DNA of 64,000 nucleotides, taken from positions 434,001-498,000 of the forward strand of contig NZ_JAFCKH010000002.1 of assembly GCF_018130505.1 (NCBI RefSeq), written 5' to 3'. The translations under genes and the position numbers were made by a program. Of the stretch, positions 19,187-28,756 are shown piece after piece (the stretch's first letter is position 1; each line of letters begins with the position of its first letter). The notes under the pieces are model-generated. The model saw only the letters and a list, made by a program, of their open reading frames with translations. It had not been told where the DNA came from and searched no databases. Origin of the DNA: Bradyrhizobium tropiciagri (GTDB taxonomy: Bacteria; Pseudomonadota; Alphaproteobacteria; Rhizobiales; Xanthobacteraceae).

Positions 19187-19219
19187 GAAAAGCCCCTGCG
19201 GCATGGCTGCAGGGGCTGC
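19187..19219 (-). terminator. Intrinsic terminator after binding-protein paralogue 3
   Basis: On the minus strand AGCCCCTGCAG and the complementary CCGCAGGGGCT form a stem with a short loop, followed by TTTTC. About 100 bases past the stop of the gene at 19323-20549. Confidence 0.75.
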
Positions 19220-19322
19220 ATCTTTAGTCGAGCGGCGCAGGGGTCGCCGATGCCCACTCGAGATTGTGGTTGCACAGGATTTCACCAGCGCGGATCCCCG
19301 TACTCGTACGGGCCGCATTGGC

Positions 19323-20549
19323 TCAATGGCCGAGGCCGCCCGACATGATCTCGCCGAACAGCTCCCACTTCTCGCCCCTGAAGCGCATCAGCTGCAACTG
19401 CTTGATCGGTGCGAAATCGGTCGGGGAGGTGTTGATGGTGATGCCGGGCAGCAGCGTGTCGGGGGCAAAGTCCTTCAGGCTCGCCGCCTGCTTCATGACA
19501 TTGGCGTGGGTGAGGTCGTCGCCGCACATTTCCAGCACCTTCGCCATGGTCTGCGCGGCGGCGTAACCGAAGACGGTGGCGGCGTCGAGCCGGTTGCCTT
19601 CGGGATACTGCGTCTTGAGGAAGATCAGGAATTTCTGCATGCCGGGATCCTTGTCCCATTGTGGATCGGCGGCATCCTTGAGATAGGCCGCCGAGATCAC
19701 GCCCTGCGAATTCTCGAAGCCGGCCGGCTGCATCACGCCGCCGACGGAGGCGGACACGTTGGTGAGGATCTGCAGCGGCGTCCAGGCGATCTCGGCTGCC
19801 TTCTTGATCGCCTGCGCGGCGAATTTCGGCGTGGTGATGCTGATGAACGTATCGGCGCCGGAGGCCTTCAGCTTGACGATCCGATTGTCGATGGTGGGCT
19901 CCGAGGTCTCGTAGGCTTCCTCGGCGACGATCATGACGGCCTTGTCGGCGAAGGCGGCCTTCAGGCCCTTGAGATAATCCTTGCCGAAGTCATCGTTCTG
20001 GTAGAGCACGGCGATCTTGGCGTCCGGCTTGTGCTTGATGATGTATTTCGCGTAGACGCGCGCCTCGTCCTGGTAGGACGGCTGCCAACCCATGGTCCAC
20101 GGATAGTCCTTGGGGTCGTTCCACTTCGAGGAGCCGGAAGCGACGAACAGCTGCGGCACCTGCTTCTCGTTCATGTATTTGCGGATCGCGGCGTTGGTCG
20201 AGGTGCCGAGCGAATTGAAGATCAGCAGCACATTGTCGCTCTCGACCAGCTTGCGGGCCTGTTCCACCGTCTTCGCCGGCGAATAGCCGTCGTCATAGGA
20301 GACGAAGCTGACCTTGCGGCCGTGGATGCCGCCGTGCTCGTTGAGCATCTTGAAATAGGCGGCCTCGATCCTGCCGATCACGCCATAAGCCGAGGCGGGA
20401 CCGCTGTAAGGCATGATGTTGCCGATCCTGATCTCGCTGTCGCCGGCGCCGGTGTCGTAGGCCTTCTGGGCCATTGCGACGTTGCAGGTCGCCGCGATCA
20501 TCACGAGCGCCGACGCGAGCGCGGTCAGCAACTGGCGTGCCGCAGTCAT
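19323..20549 (-). CDS. ABC transporter substrate-binding protein, tandem paralogue 3
   Basis: 408 residues from the ATG at 20549-20547 with GAGGTGGGG upstream; an in-frame start at 20612 would overlap the upstream terminator. Signal peptide MTAARQLLTALASALVMIAATCNVAMAQ. It is closest by eye to paralogue 4: both carry CGDDLT.ANVMKQAASLKDFAPDTLLPG and TSPTDFAPI. Distinguishing features are GRKVSFVSYDDGYSPAKTVEQ and ASGSSKWNDPKDYPWTMGW, where ATGATKW has become ASGSSKW in the ligand-side loop. Own terminator downstream. Confidence 0.88.
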   Translation of the reverse strand: MTAARQLLTALASALVMIAATCNVAMAQKAYDTGAGDSEIRIGNIMPYSGPASAYGVIGRIEAAYFKMLNEHGGIHGRKVSFVSYDDGYSPAKTVEQARKLVESDNVLLIFNSLGTSTNAAIRKYMNEKQVPQLFVASGSSKWNDPKDYPWTMGWQPSYQDEARVYAKYIIKHKPDAKIAVLYQNDDFGKDYLKGLKAAFADKAVMIVAEEAYETSEPTIDNRIVKLKASGADTFISITTPKFAAQAIKKAAEIAWTPLQILTNVSASVGGVMQPAGFENSQGVISAAYLKDAADPQWDKDPGMQKFLIFLKTQYPEGNRLDAATVFGYAAAQTMAKVLEMCGDDLTHANVMKQAASLKDFAPDTLLPGITINTSPTDFAPIKQLQLMRFRGEKWELFGEIMSGGLGH

Positions 20550-20610
20550 GGTTTCCCCACCTCGTACTTCTTGGTGCGCGTATTCAATACGATCGGCACA
20601 AAGCGTCAAC

Positions 20611-20642
20611 AAAAAGCCCCCGCGACATTGGTCGCGGAGGCG
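20611..20642 (-). terminator. Intrinsic terminator after binding-protein paralogue 4
   Basis: On the minus strand CCTCCGCGAC and GTCGCGGGGG pair around CAAT and are followed by CTTTTTG, a textbook stem and U-tract. It begins about 30 bases after the stop of the gene at 20673-21902 and closes the transporter operon proper. Confidence 0.85.
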
Positions 20643-20672
20643 TTGGTTTTGTTTCCGCAGTGCAGCGCAGCG

Positions 20673-21902
20673 TTACTGGGACGGAACGTCGCCGGAGATG
20701 ATGTCGCCGAACAGCTCCCACTTCTGGCCCTTGAAGCGCTGCATCTGCAGCTGCGCGATCGGGGCGAAGTCGGTCGGCGAGGTGTTGATCTTGACGCCCG
20801 GCAGCAGCGTGTCGGGCGCAAAATCCTTCAGGCTCGCCGCCTGTTTCATGACGTTGGCGCGGGTGAGGTCGTCACCGCACATTTCGAGCACCTTGGCGAG
20901 GGTCTGGGCGGCGCCGTAACCGTAGACGATGCTGCCGTCGGTCTTGTCGGCGCCCGGCATGTACTTGTCGAGGAAGGCGATCCACTTCTTCATGCCGGGA
21001 TCGTCGTTCCACTGCGGATCGGCGCCGTCCTTGGCATAGGCCGCCGACAGCACGCCCTGCGCATTGTCGAAGCCGGCCGGCTGCATCACGCTGCCGACCG
21101 AGGCCGACACGTTGGTGATGATCTGCAGCGGCTTCCAGCCGAGCTCGGCGGTCTTCTTGATGGTCTGCGCGCCGAACTTCGGCGTGGTGTAGATCAACAG
21201 CACGTCGGGATTGGCGGCCTTGATCTTGACGATGTGGCCGTCGATCGACGGCTCGGAGACCTCATAGCTCTCCTCCATGATGATGGCGGAGGATGCCTTG
21301 GCGCCGAAGCCGTCCTTGGTGCCCTTGAGGTAGTCTTTGCCGAAATCGTCGTTCTGATAGAGGATCGCGACCTTGGCGTCGGGCTTCTCCTTCAGCAGCC
21401 ACTTGGCGTAGATCTGCGCTTCGCTCTGGTAGCTCGGCTGCCAGCCCATGGTCCACGGGAAGTTCTTCGGATCGTTCCACTTGGTGGCGCCGGTGGCGAC
21501 GAACAGCTGCGGGACCTTCTTGGAGTTGAGATACTTCTGGATCGCGGTGTTCGACGGCGTGCCGAGCGGATTGAAGACGAACAGCACCTCGTCGCTCTCG
21601 ACCAGCTTGCGCACCTGCTCGACCGCCTTCGGCGGCGAGTAGGCGTCGTCGTAGGAGACGAAATTGATCTTGCGGCCGTTGATGCCGCCCTGATCATTGA
21701 TCATCTTGAAATAGGCTTCTTCGGTCTTGCCGATCACGCCATAGGCGGACGCCGGGCCCGAATAGGGCATGATATTGCCGACCTTGATCTCGGTGTCGGT
21801 CGCGCCGGTGTCGTATTTCTTCTGGGCGAATGCGGTCGTCGACGTCGCGGCAACAGCGACGACCGCCGCGGAAATCGCGGCGATCCGTAGAGTAGAAAGC
21901 AT
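20673..21902 (-). CDS. ABC transporter substrate-binding protein, tandem paralogue 4 (next to livM)
   Basis: 409 residues with signal peptide MLSTLRIAAISAAVVAVAATSTTAFAQ. Type I binding-protein fold with EIKVGNIMPYSGPASAYG and ATGATKWNDPKNFPWTMGW. It starts 24 bases after the livM stop (AGGAG upstream of the ATG), so it is the binding protein physically belonging to the Liv operon; the other three copies follow beyond its terminator. By analogy with the pim region of R. palustris, dicarboxylates or fatty acids are likelier ligands than branched-chain amino acids. Confidence 0.9.
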   Translation of the reverse strand: MLSTLRIAAISAAVVAVAATSTTAFAQKKYDTGATDTEIKVGNIMPYSGPASAYGVIGKTEEAYFKMINDQGGINGRKINFVSYDDAYSPPKAVEQVRKLVESDEVLFVFNPLGTPSNTAIQKYLNSKKVPQLFVATGATKWNDPKNFPWTMGWQPSYQSEAQIYAKWLLKEKPDAKVAILYQNDDFGKDYLKGTKDGFGAKASSAIIMEESYEVSEPSIDGHIVKIKAANPDVLLIYTTPKFGAQTIKKTAELGWKPLQIITNVSASVGSVMQPAGFDNAQGVLSAAYAKDGADPQWNDDPGMKKWIAFLDKYMPGADKTDGSIVYGYGAAQTLAKVLEMCGDDLTRANVMKQAASLKDFAPDTLLPGVKINTSPTDFAPIAQLQMQRFKGQKWELFGDIISGDVPSQ

Positions 21903-21926
21903 AGTATCTCCTGGTTCTATCTGGTC

Positions 21927-22949
21927 TCAGTTCTTCTTGAGCTTTGCGATCAGCTGCTGGGCAACGATCGCGACCTGCCTGGCGCCATGCGGCACGAGGA
22001 AGATGACGAGGAACAAGAGCACGCCGAACACCGCGCCCGACAGGCCCTTGGAAATGCCTTCGGCGATGTTGGGCACGAAGATGATGAAGGCCGAACCGAC
22101 GATCGAGCCGGGCAGCCAGCCGACGCCGCCGACGACCATGCCGAGGAACAGCGAGATCGCGAGCTGAATGGTGTAGCCGTCGGGCGCGACGAACTGCACG
22201 GCGATGGCGCCGAGCCCGCCGGCGACGCCGGTGATGCCGGCCGAGACGCCGAACGCCAGCGTCTTGTACAGCGCGACGTCGACGCCCATGGCGGACGCCG
22301 CGATCTCGTTGTCGCGGATCGCCATGAAGGCGCGGCCGGAGCGCGAGCGCAGCAGGTTCACCGAGGCGATGTAGATCCCGATCGAGACCACCAGCGTGAA
22401 GTAGTACAGCCACATGTCCTGCGACATCGGCAGGCCGAACGGCGCGTCCGGCTTGGTGACGACGAGGCCCTGCACGCCGCCGGTCCAGTGCTCGAAATAG
22501 CCGAGCTTCAGGAGCTGCGGCATCGCGGTGGCGAGCGCGAAGGTCGCCAGCGCGAGGTAGACGCCGGACAGCCGCAGCGCCGGCTGTCCGAACAGGAAGC
22601 CGAAGCCGAAGCAGATGATGCCGGCGATCGGCAGCGTGAGGGCGTAGTTCATGCCCGCATGCTCCATCAGGATCGCCGATGTGTAGGCGCCGACGGCGTA
22701 GAACGCGCTCTGGCCGAGCGAGAACTGGCCGCTGCCGCCGGTCAGGATGTTGAGCGCCAGTACCGCCAGCGCGTAGATCAGCAACATCGTCATCTGGAAG
22801 ATGATGAAGTTCTTGACCAGCAGCGGGATGATGACGAGCGCGGCCAGCACCACGAGGGAGGTGCCATAGCCGAGGGTCATGGCGCGCTTGGGAACGGCCT
22901 CGACGGCCGGGGCTTCTGTGACGACTTCTTCAGCGGCGCTCATGATCAA
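21927..22949 (-). CDS. livM: ABC transporter permease LivM
   Basis: 340 residues. After a polar N-terminus there are about eight hydrophobic helices; GGSGQFSLGQSAFYAVGAYTSA is the LivM signature (about 69-90) and the EAA-like loop is RSRSGRAFMAIRDNEIAASAMGVDVALYK. It starts 4 bases inside the livH stop (ATGA overlap) and its stop is 24 bases before the binding-protein gene. With LivH it forms the membrane channel of the second importer of this window. Unlike the first importer, the permease is not fused to its ATPase. Confidence 0.92.
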   Translation of the reverse strand: MIMSAAEEVVTEAPAVEAVPKRAMTLGYGTSLVVLAALVIIPLLVKNFIIFQMTMLLIYALAVLALNILTGGSGQFSLGQSAFYAVGAYTSAILMEHAGMNYALTLPIAGIICFGFGFLFGQPALRLSGVYLALATFALATAMPQLLKLGYFEHWTGGVQGLVVTKPDAPFGLPMSQDMWLYYFTLVVSIGIYIASVNLLRSRSGRAFMAIRDNEIAASAMGVDVALYKTLAFGVSAGITGVAGGLGAIAVQFVAPDGYTIQLAISLFLGMVVGGVGWLPGSIVGSAFIIFVPNIAEGISKGLSGAVFGVLLFLVIFLVPHGARQVAIVAQQLIAKLKKN

Positions 22950-23824
22950 ACTCGCTTGACGATGGCCCGGCCGAAGAGGCCTGCCGGTTTGACGACCAGG
23001 ACGGTGACGATCAGCGCAAGCGCGATCGGGAGTTTCAGCTCATTGCCGACGCCCGGGATGTAGGTGCCGACGAGGTTCTCGAAGACACCGACGAGGAAGC
23101 CGCCGACCACCGCGCCGAACGGGCTGGAGAGGCCGCCGAGCACCGCGGCGGCGAAGCCGTAGATCAGCACGCCCAGCATCATGTTGGGCTCGAGGAACAC
23201 CACGGGGGCGATCATCATGCCGGCGATCGAGCCGATCGCGGCCGCCATGCCCCAGCCGAGCGCGATCATCCACGAGGTGTTGATGCCGACCAGCCGGGCC
23301 GATTCAGGCAGCGAGGCCGCAGCGCGCATCGCAAGGCCGACCCGCGTGAATCGGAAGAAGAAGAACAGCAGCACCAGCATCAGCAGGGTGATGCCGATCA
23401 TGCCGGCCTGGTGGGTCGAGATCAACTGGCTGCCGAGGAACGGCGAGGAGCCGAACGGCGTCGGATACTGCTTGATGGTGAAGTCCCAGATCAGGCCCGC
23501 CACCGAGTTGATGATGGCGTAGAGCGCGATGAAGCCGGCGACGTTGGTCAGCACCGGCGCCTTGGCCAGCGGCTTGAACAGCAGCCGCTCGATCGCGATG
23601 CCGGCCGCGAACGAGAACGCGACGGTGAGCACGAAGGCGCCCCAATAGGGCACGCCCCACTGCATCAGCTGCCACGAGATGAAGGTCGAGAACATCGCCA
23701 TTTCGCCCTGGGCGAAATTCAGATGGTCGATCGCCTGGTAGATCATGACGACGGCGAGCGCCATGCAGGCATAGATCGCGCCGGTCGCAATGCCGGCCAG
23801 GACCTGGTTGGCAAAAAGCTCCAT
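22946..23824 (-). CDS. livH: ABC transporter permease LivH
   Basis: 292 residues starting at the ATG at 23824-23822 with GAGGGAG upstream; an alternative start at 23893 would lie inside livF. Hydrophobic throughout, with GIATGAIYACMALAVVMIYQ and the LivH hallmark NFAQGEMAMFSTFISW near residues 35-50, and the C-terminal IYGFAAAVLGGLSSPFGAVVGG. It partners LivM. Positioned 13 bases after the livF stop and overlapping livM by 4 bases. Confidence 0.92.
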   Translation of the reverse strand: MELFANQVLAGIATGAIYACMALAVVMIYQAIDHLNFAQGEMAMFSTFISWQLMQWGVPYWGAFVLTVAFSFAAGIAIERLLFKPLAKAPVLTNVAGFIALYAIINSVAGLIWDFTIKQYPTPFGSSPFLGSQLISTHQAGMIGITLLMLVLLFFFFRFTRVGLAMRAAASLPESARLVGINTSWMIALGWGMAAAIGSIAGMMIAPVVFLEPNMMLGVLIYGFAAAVLGGLSSPFGAVVGGFLVGVFENLVGTYIPGVGNELKLPIALALIVTVLVVKPAGLFGRAIVKRV

Positions 23825-23837
23825 GGTGCCTGCTCCC

Positions 23838-24551
23838 TCAGTAGCCGAGATAGGATTTACGGACGTCTTCGTTGTTCGCGATGTCCTTGGCATTGCCCGA
23901 CATCACGATCCGTCCGGTTTCGATCACATAGGCCTGGTCGGCGAGCTCGAGCGCCAGCTGGGCGTTCTGCTCGACCACCAGGATGGTCACCTTCTCCTCG
24001 CGATTGATCTTGCCGAGGATGCGGAACAGGTCGCGCACGATCAGCGGCGCGAGGCCGAACGACGGCTCGTCGAGCAGCATCAGCCGCGGCCGCAGCATCA
24101 ACGCGCGCGCCACCGCGAGCATCTGCTGCTCGCCGCCGGACAGCGTGCCGGCCTGCTGGGTGTAGCGCTGCTTCAGCACCGGGAAGTGCTCGTACATCCG
24201 CTCGATGTCGGCGACGATCGCCTTCTTGTCGGAGCGGCTGATGGCGCCGAGCTGCAAATTCTCCTCCACCGTCATGTTGGTGAAGGTGCCGCGGCCCTGC
24301 GGCACGTGGGCGATGCCGAGGCGGACCACGTTCTCGGTCGAGCGGGTGCCGATCGGCTTGCCCTCGAACTCGATCGCGCCGGTCGAGCGCACCATGTTGC
24401 AGATCGCGCGCAGCGTCGTGGTCTTGCCGGCGCCGTTGGCGCCGAGCAGCGTGGTCAGCGAACCCTCGTTGAGCGAGAAGGACAGGCCGTGCAGGGCCTG
24501 CACCTGACCGTAATAGGCGCGCAGGTCCTTGACGTTGAGCATCGCGGTCAT
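23838..24551 (-). CDS. livF: ABC transporter ATP-binding protein LivF
   Basis: 237 residues. Walker A GANGAGKTT (about 34-42), signature LSGGEQQMLAVARAL, Walker B LMLLDEPSFGLAP, switch His region VEQNAQLALELADQAYVIETG. It begins LNVKDLRAYYGQVQALHG, the normal LivF N-terminus. Overlaps livG by 4 bases and drives transport together with it as an ATPase pair. Confidence 0.93.
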   Translation of the reverse strand: MTAMLNVKDLRAYYGQVQALHGLSFSLNEGSLTTLLGANGAGKTTTLRAICNMVRSTGAIEFEGKPIGTRSTENVVRLGIAHVPQGRGTFTNMTVEENLQLGAISRSDKKAIVADIERMYEHFPVLKQRYTQQAGTLSGGEQQMLAVARALMLRPRLMLLDEPSFGLAPLIVRDLFRILGKINREEKVTILVVEQNAQLALELADQAYVIETGRIVMSGNAKDIANNEDVRKSYLGY

Positions 24552-25345
24552 TGGTCCTTGCTCCCCAGATAGGCCTTGATCACATCCGGGTCGGCCTGGA
24601 CCTGGGCCGGCGTGCCCTCGGCGAGCTTGCGGCCGAAGTTGAGCGCGACGACGTGGTCGGCGATCGACATCACGAGGCCCATGTGGTGCTCGACCAGCAG
24701 CACCGTCATGTGGCGCTCGTCGCGGATCTTGCGGATCAGGTCGCCGAGCACATAGACTTCCTCATGGTTGAGGCCGCCGGCCGGCTCGTCGAGCAGCAGG
24801 ATCTTCGGATCTGCGGCCAATGCGCGCGCCAGCTCGACGCGCTTCTGGGTGCCGAAGGGCAGCCCCGAGACCACGGTGTGCGCGACGCTCTCGAGATCGA
24901 GATAGGCGAGGATCTCGTGCACCTTCTTGTTCATCTCGGATTCGCCGCGGCGAACCCAGGCGAGCTTCAGCGAGTCGCTGACGATGTCGCTCGAGGTGCG
25001 CGCATGGGCGCCGACGCGCACGTTGTCGATCACGGACAGGTTGGGAAACAGCGCAACGTTCTGGAAGGTGCGGCCGATGCCGATCTCGGCGATCTTGTGC
25101 GGCGGTCGCGTCAGGATGCTGGTGCCTTCCATCAGGATGTCGCCGGATGAAGGCTGGTAGAGTCGCGACAGGCAGTTGAACAGCGTGGTCTTGCCGGCGC
25201 CGTTCGGCCCGATCAGGCCGAGGATCGCACCCTTGTGCATGTCGAAGGTCACGCCATTCAGCGCGATGATGCCGCCGAACACGACGCTGACGTCGCGAAC
25301 CGCGAGCAGAGGCGCATTGCCCTGCGCGAGCTGTGCCTGCGTCAT
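24548..25345 (-). CDS. livG: ABC transporter ATP-binding protein LivG
   Basis: 265 residues. Walker A GPNGAGKTT (about 42-50), the LivG-specific IGIGRTFQNVALFPNLSVIDNVRVGAH, Walker B ILLLDEPAGGLNHEE and VEHHMGLVMSIADHVVALNFG, ending [10 protein letters not shown]. The usual signature SGG is replaced by VSGLPFGTQKRVELARAL, i.e. PFGTQ instead of SGGQ; this variant is seen in many LivG proteins. First gene of the transport operon, 72 bases after the iclR stop on the same strand. Confidence 0.92.
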   Translation of the reverse strand: MTQAQLAQGNAPLLAVRDVSVVFGGIIALNGVTFDMHKGAILGLIGPNGAGKTTLFNCLSRLYQPSSGDILMEGTSILTRPPHKIAEIGIGRTFQNVALFPNLSVIDNVRVGAHARTSSDIVSDSLKLAWVRRGESEMNKKVHEILAYLDLESVAHTVVSGLPFGTQKRVELARALAADPKILLLDEPAGGLNHEEVYVLGDLIRKIRDERHMTVLLVEHHMGLVMSIADHVVALNFGRKLAEGTPAQVQADPDVIKAYLGSKDQ

Positions 25346-25417
25346 CTCGTCTCGCCCGCCATCGTCACGCGGTGCGAGCGACCCAGCGATGTGCCTCGCC
25401 GGTCGTGATGGCGGATG

Positions 25418-26299
25418 TCAGATCCCCTCGGCCAAACGTGCAACTTTCCCTCCTACTCTGGACTTCTTGCCGTCTTCTTTTTTGGATTGCGGCGCTATCC
25501 CACCAAGCGCCAGTTCAATGTTCCTTACCATCGCGACAAGGCGAGGTCCAATGTCGTTGAGCAATCTGTCTTCCGTGAAGCGGAATGCCGGTGCTCCGCA
25601 ATTGAAAGCGTAGGGACCGGTTCCGTCGTTCAGCTTCAAGGCCACGCCGACCGCGGCCACATCGTCCTGCCAGTCGCCGGTGGACATCGCGAAGCCGTGC
25701 TTCGCCACCGTCTCGCCGGAGCGCTCGATGCCGTCGCGCATCTTGGCCCAGCGGCTGCCATAGTGATCGCGCAACTCGCGCAGTAAAGCCGCACGGTCGT
25801 CCGGCTGCAATGACCAAATGTAGGCGCGTCCCATCGCGGTGGTCGCGATCGGCACCCGCGAGCCGACGTCGAGCTGCACGCCGAGCGCAAGGCCGTTCCG
25901 GCTCTGCCCGAAATAGATCATGCTGTGACGGTCGCGGCCGCCGATCGCGACGGCGCCGCCGGTCGCGCGCATCACTTCCTCTCGATACGGCTCGGACAAA
26001 TGCCGAACGCCGAGATTGGCGAGCGCCGCGTAGCCCAGCGCCATCGCCGACGGCGCGAGCTGGTACTTCTCGAACCTTGGAACAGGTGTAAGGTATCCCA
26101 GCTTGGTCAGCGTGTAGGTCAGGCGGGAAATGGTCGGCTTCGGTAATTTGGTGCGGGCCGCAATCTCTTGATTGCCAAGCAGCCCGTCATTGGGCTGGAA
26201 TGCGCGCAACACATCGAGGCCGCGGGAAAGCGCGACGACGAAGTTGCGATCAGTCGCTGCCTTCTTAACTGGACGTTTCATTCCCTGCCGCTTTGTCAT
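25418..26299 (-). CDS. IclR family transcriptional regulator
   Basis: 293 residues from the ATG at 26299; a TTG at 26311 and an ATG at 26281 are alternatives. N-terminal winged helix FVVALSRGLDVLRAF...GNQEIAARTKLPKPTISRLTYTLTKLGYL with recognition helix PKPTISRLTYTL; the C-terminal effector domain includes SRVPIATTAMGRAYI, a typical IclR segment. It sits upstream of the Liv operon on the same strand and is divergent from the pim-type operon, so it is well placed to control both. The C-terminal tail is Lys-rich (SKKEDGKKSRVGGK). The effector is probably a CoA ester or dicarboxylate, by context only. Confidence 0.9.
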   Translation of the reverse strand: MTKRQGMKRPVKKAATDRNFVVALSRGLDVLRAFQPNDGLLGNQEIAARTKLPKPTISRLTYTLTKLGYLTPVPRFEKYQLAPSAMALGYAALANLGVRHLSEPYREEVMRATGGAVAIGGRDRHSMIYFGQSRNGLALGVQLDVGSRVPIATTAMGRAYIWSLQPDDRAALLRELRDHYGSRWAKMRDGIERSGETVAKHGFAMSTGDWQDDVAAVGVALKLNDGTGPYAFNCGAPAFRFTEDRLLNDIGPRLVAMVRNIELALGGIAPQSKKEDGKKSRVGGKVARLAEGI

Positions 26300-26355
26300 G
26301 CTCGTTGACAACGCACGTGCTTCAAAATAACCCTCGCTGTCAAGATGTGGAATTT

Positions 26356-26374
26356 AATTTCGCAGTGCGAAATT
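26356..26374. promoter_or_regulatory. 19-bp palindrome, candidate IclR operator
   Basis: AATTTCGCA-G-TGCGAAATT: two perfect 9-base arms around one base, in an AT-rich stretch midway between the divergent iclR (start 26299) and pimF (start 26465) genes. Short palindromes of this build (TTTCGCA-N-TGCGAAA) are typical of IclR-family sites. Binding by the adjacent regulator is inferred. Confidence 0.7.
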
Positions 26375-26464
26375 AGTATGAAGCAGCCAGGAACGTAGCT
26401 TCTCGACGCAAGTCGCGCAGCTACTCAACACAAGTTCAAGAACAAGCATCCAGGGAGAGTCCCG

Positions 26465-28561
<2,097 letters not shown>

Positions 28562-28594
28562 TCTGCTTTGCGAGACGGACTCGGTGTTAGGGTT

Positions 28595-28735
28595 CCCTCT
28601 CCCCTTGCGGGAGAGGGTTAGGGAGAGGGGTGGCCGCATCGGGACTACCCGTGTGGACCCCCTTCCCCCAACCCCTAAGAGCGAGCTCCGCTCGTCTCGA
28701 CCCCACAGGGAGGGGAGCCCGCGCAGCGGGGTCAC
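28595..28735. repeat. Repeat cluster in the pimF-pimA gap
   Basis: A hairpin CCCTCTCCC-cttgc-GGGAGAGGG (28595-28617) is followed by TTAGGGAGAGGGG, then CCCCCTTCCCCCAACCCC and a GAGCGAGCTCCGCTCG palindrome-like block. It is the common rhizobial CTCTCCC repeat type, inserted inside the operon. Confidence 0.7.
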
Positions 28736-28756
28736 CTCACGGAATCAAGAACCTTC

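Noticed and set aside
19185-21890. Open frame of 901 codons on the plus strand across the binding-protein genes
   Set aside because: Exact antisense of the tandem paralogues; long antisense frames are a codon-bias effect in GC-rich DNA, and its sequence is Arg/Gly/Asp-rich without a fold.
20673-21902. Calling the four binding proteins LivK/LivJ (branched-chain amino acid)
   Set aside because: The fold is of that class but the context (pim operon, IclR) points to organic acids; ligand not assigned.
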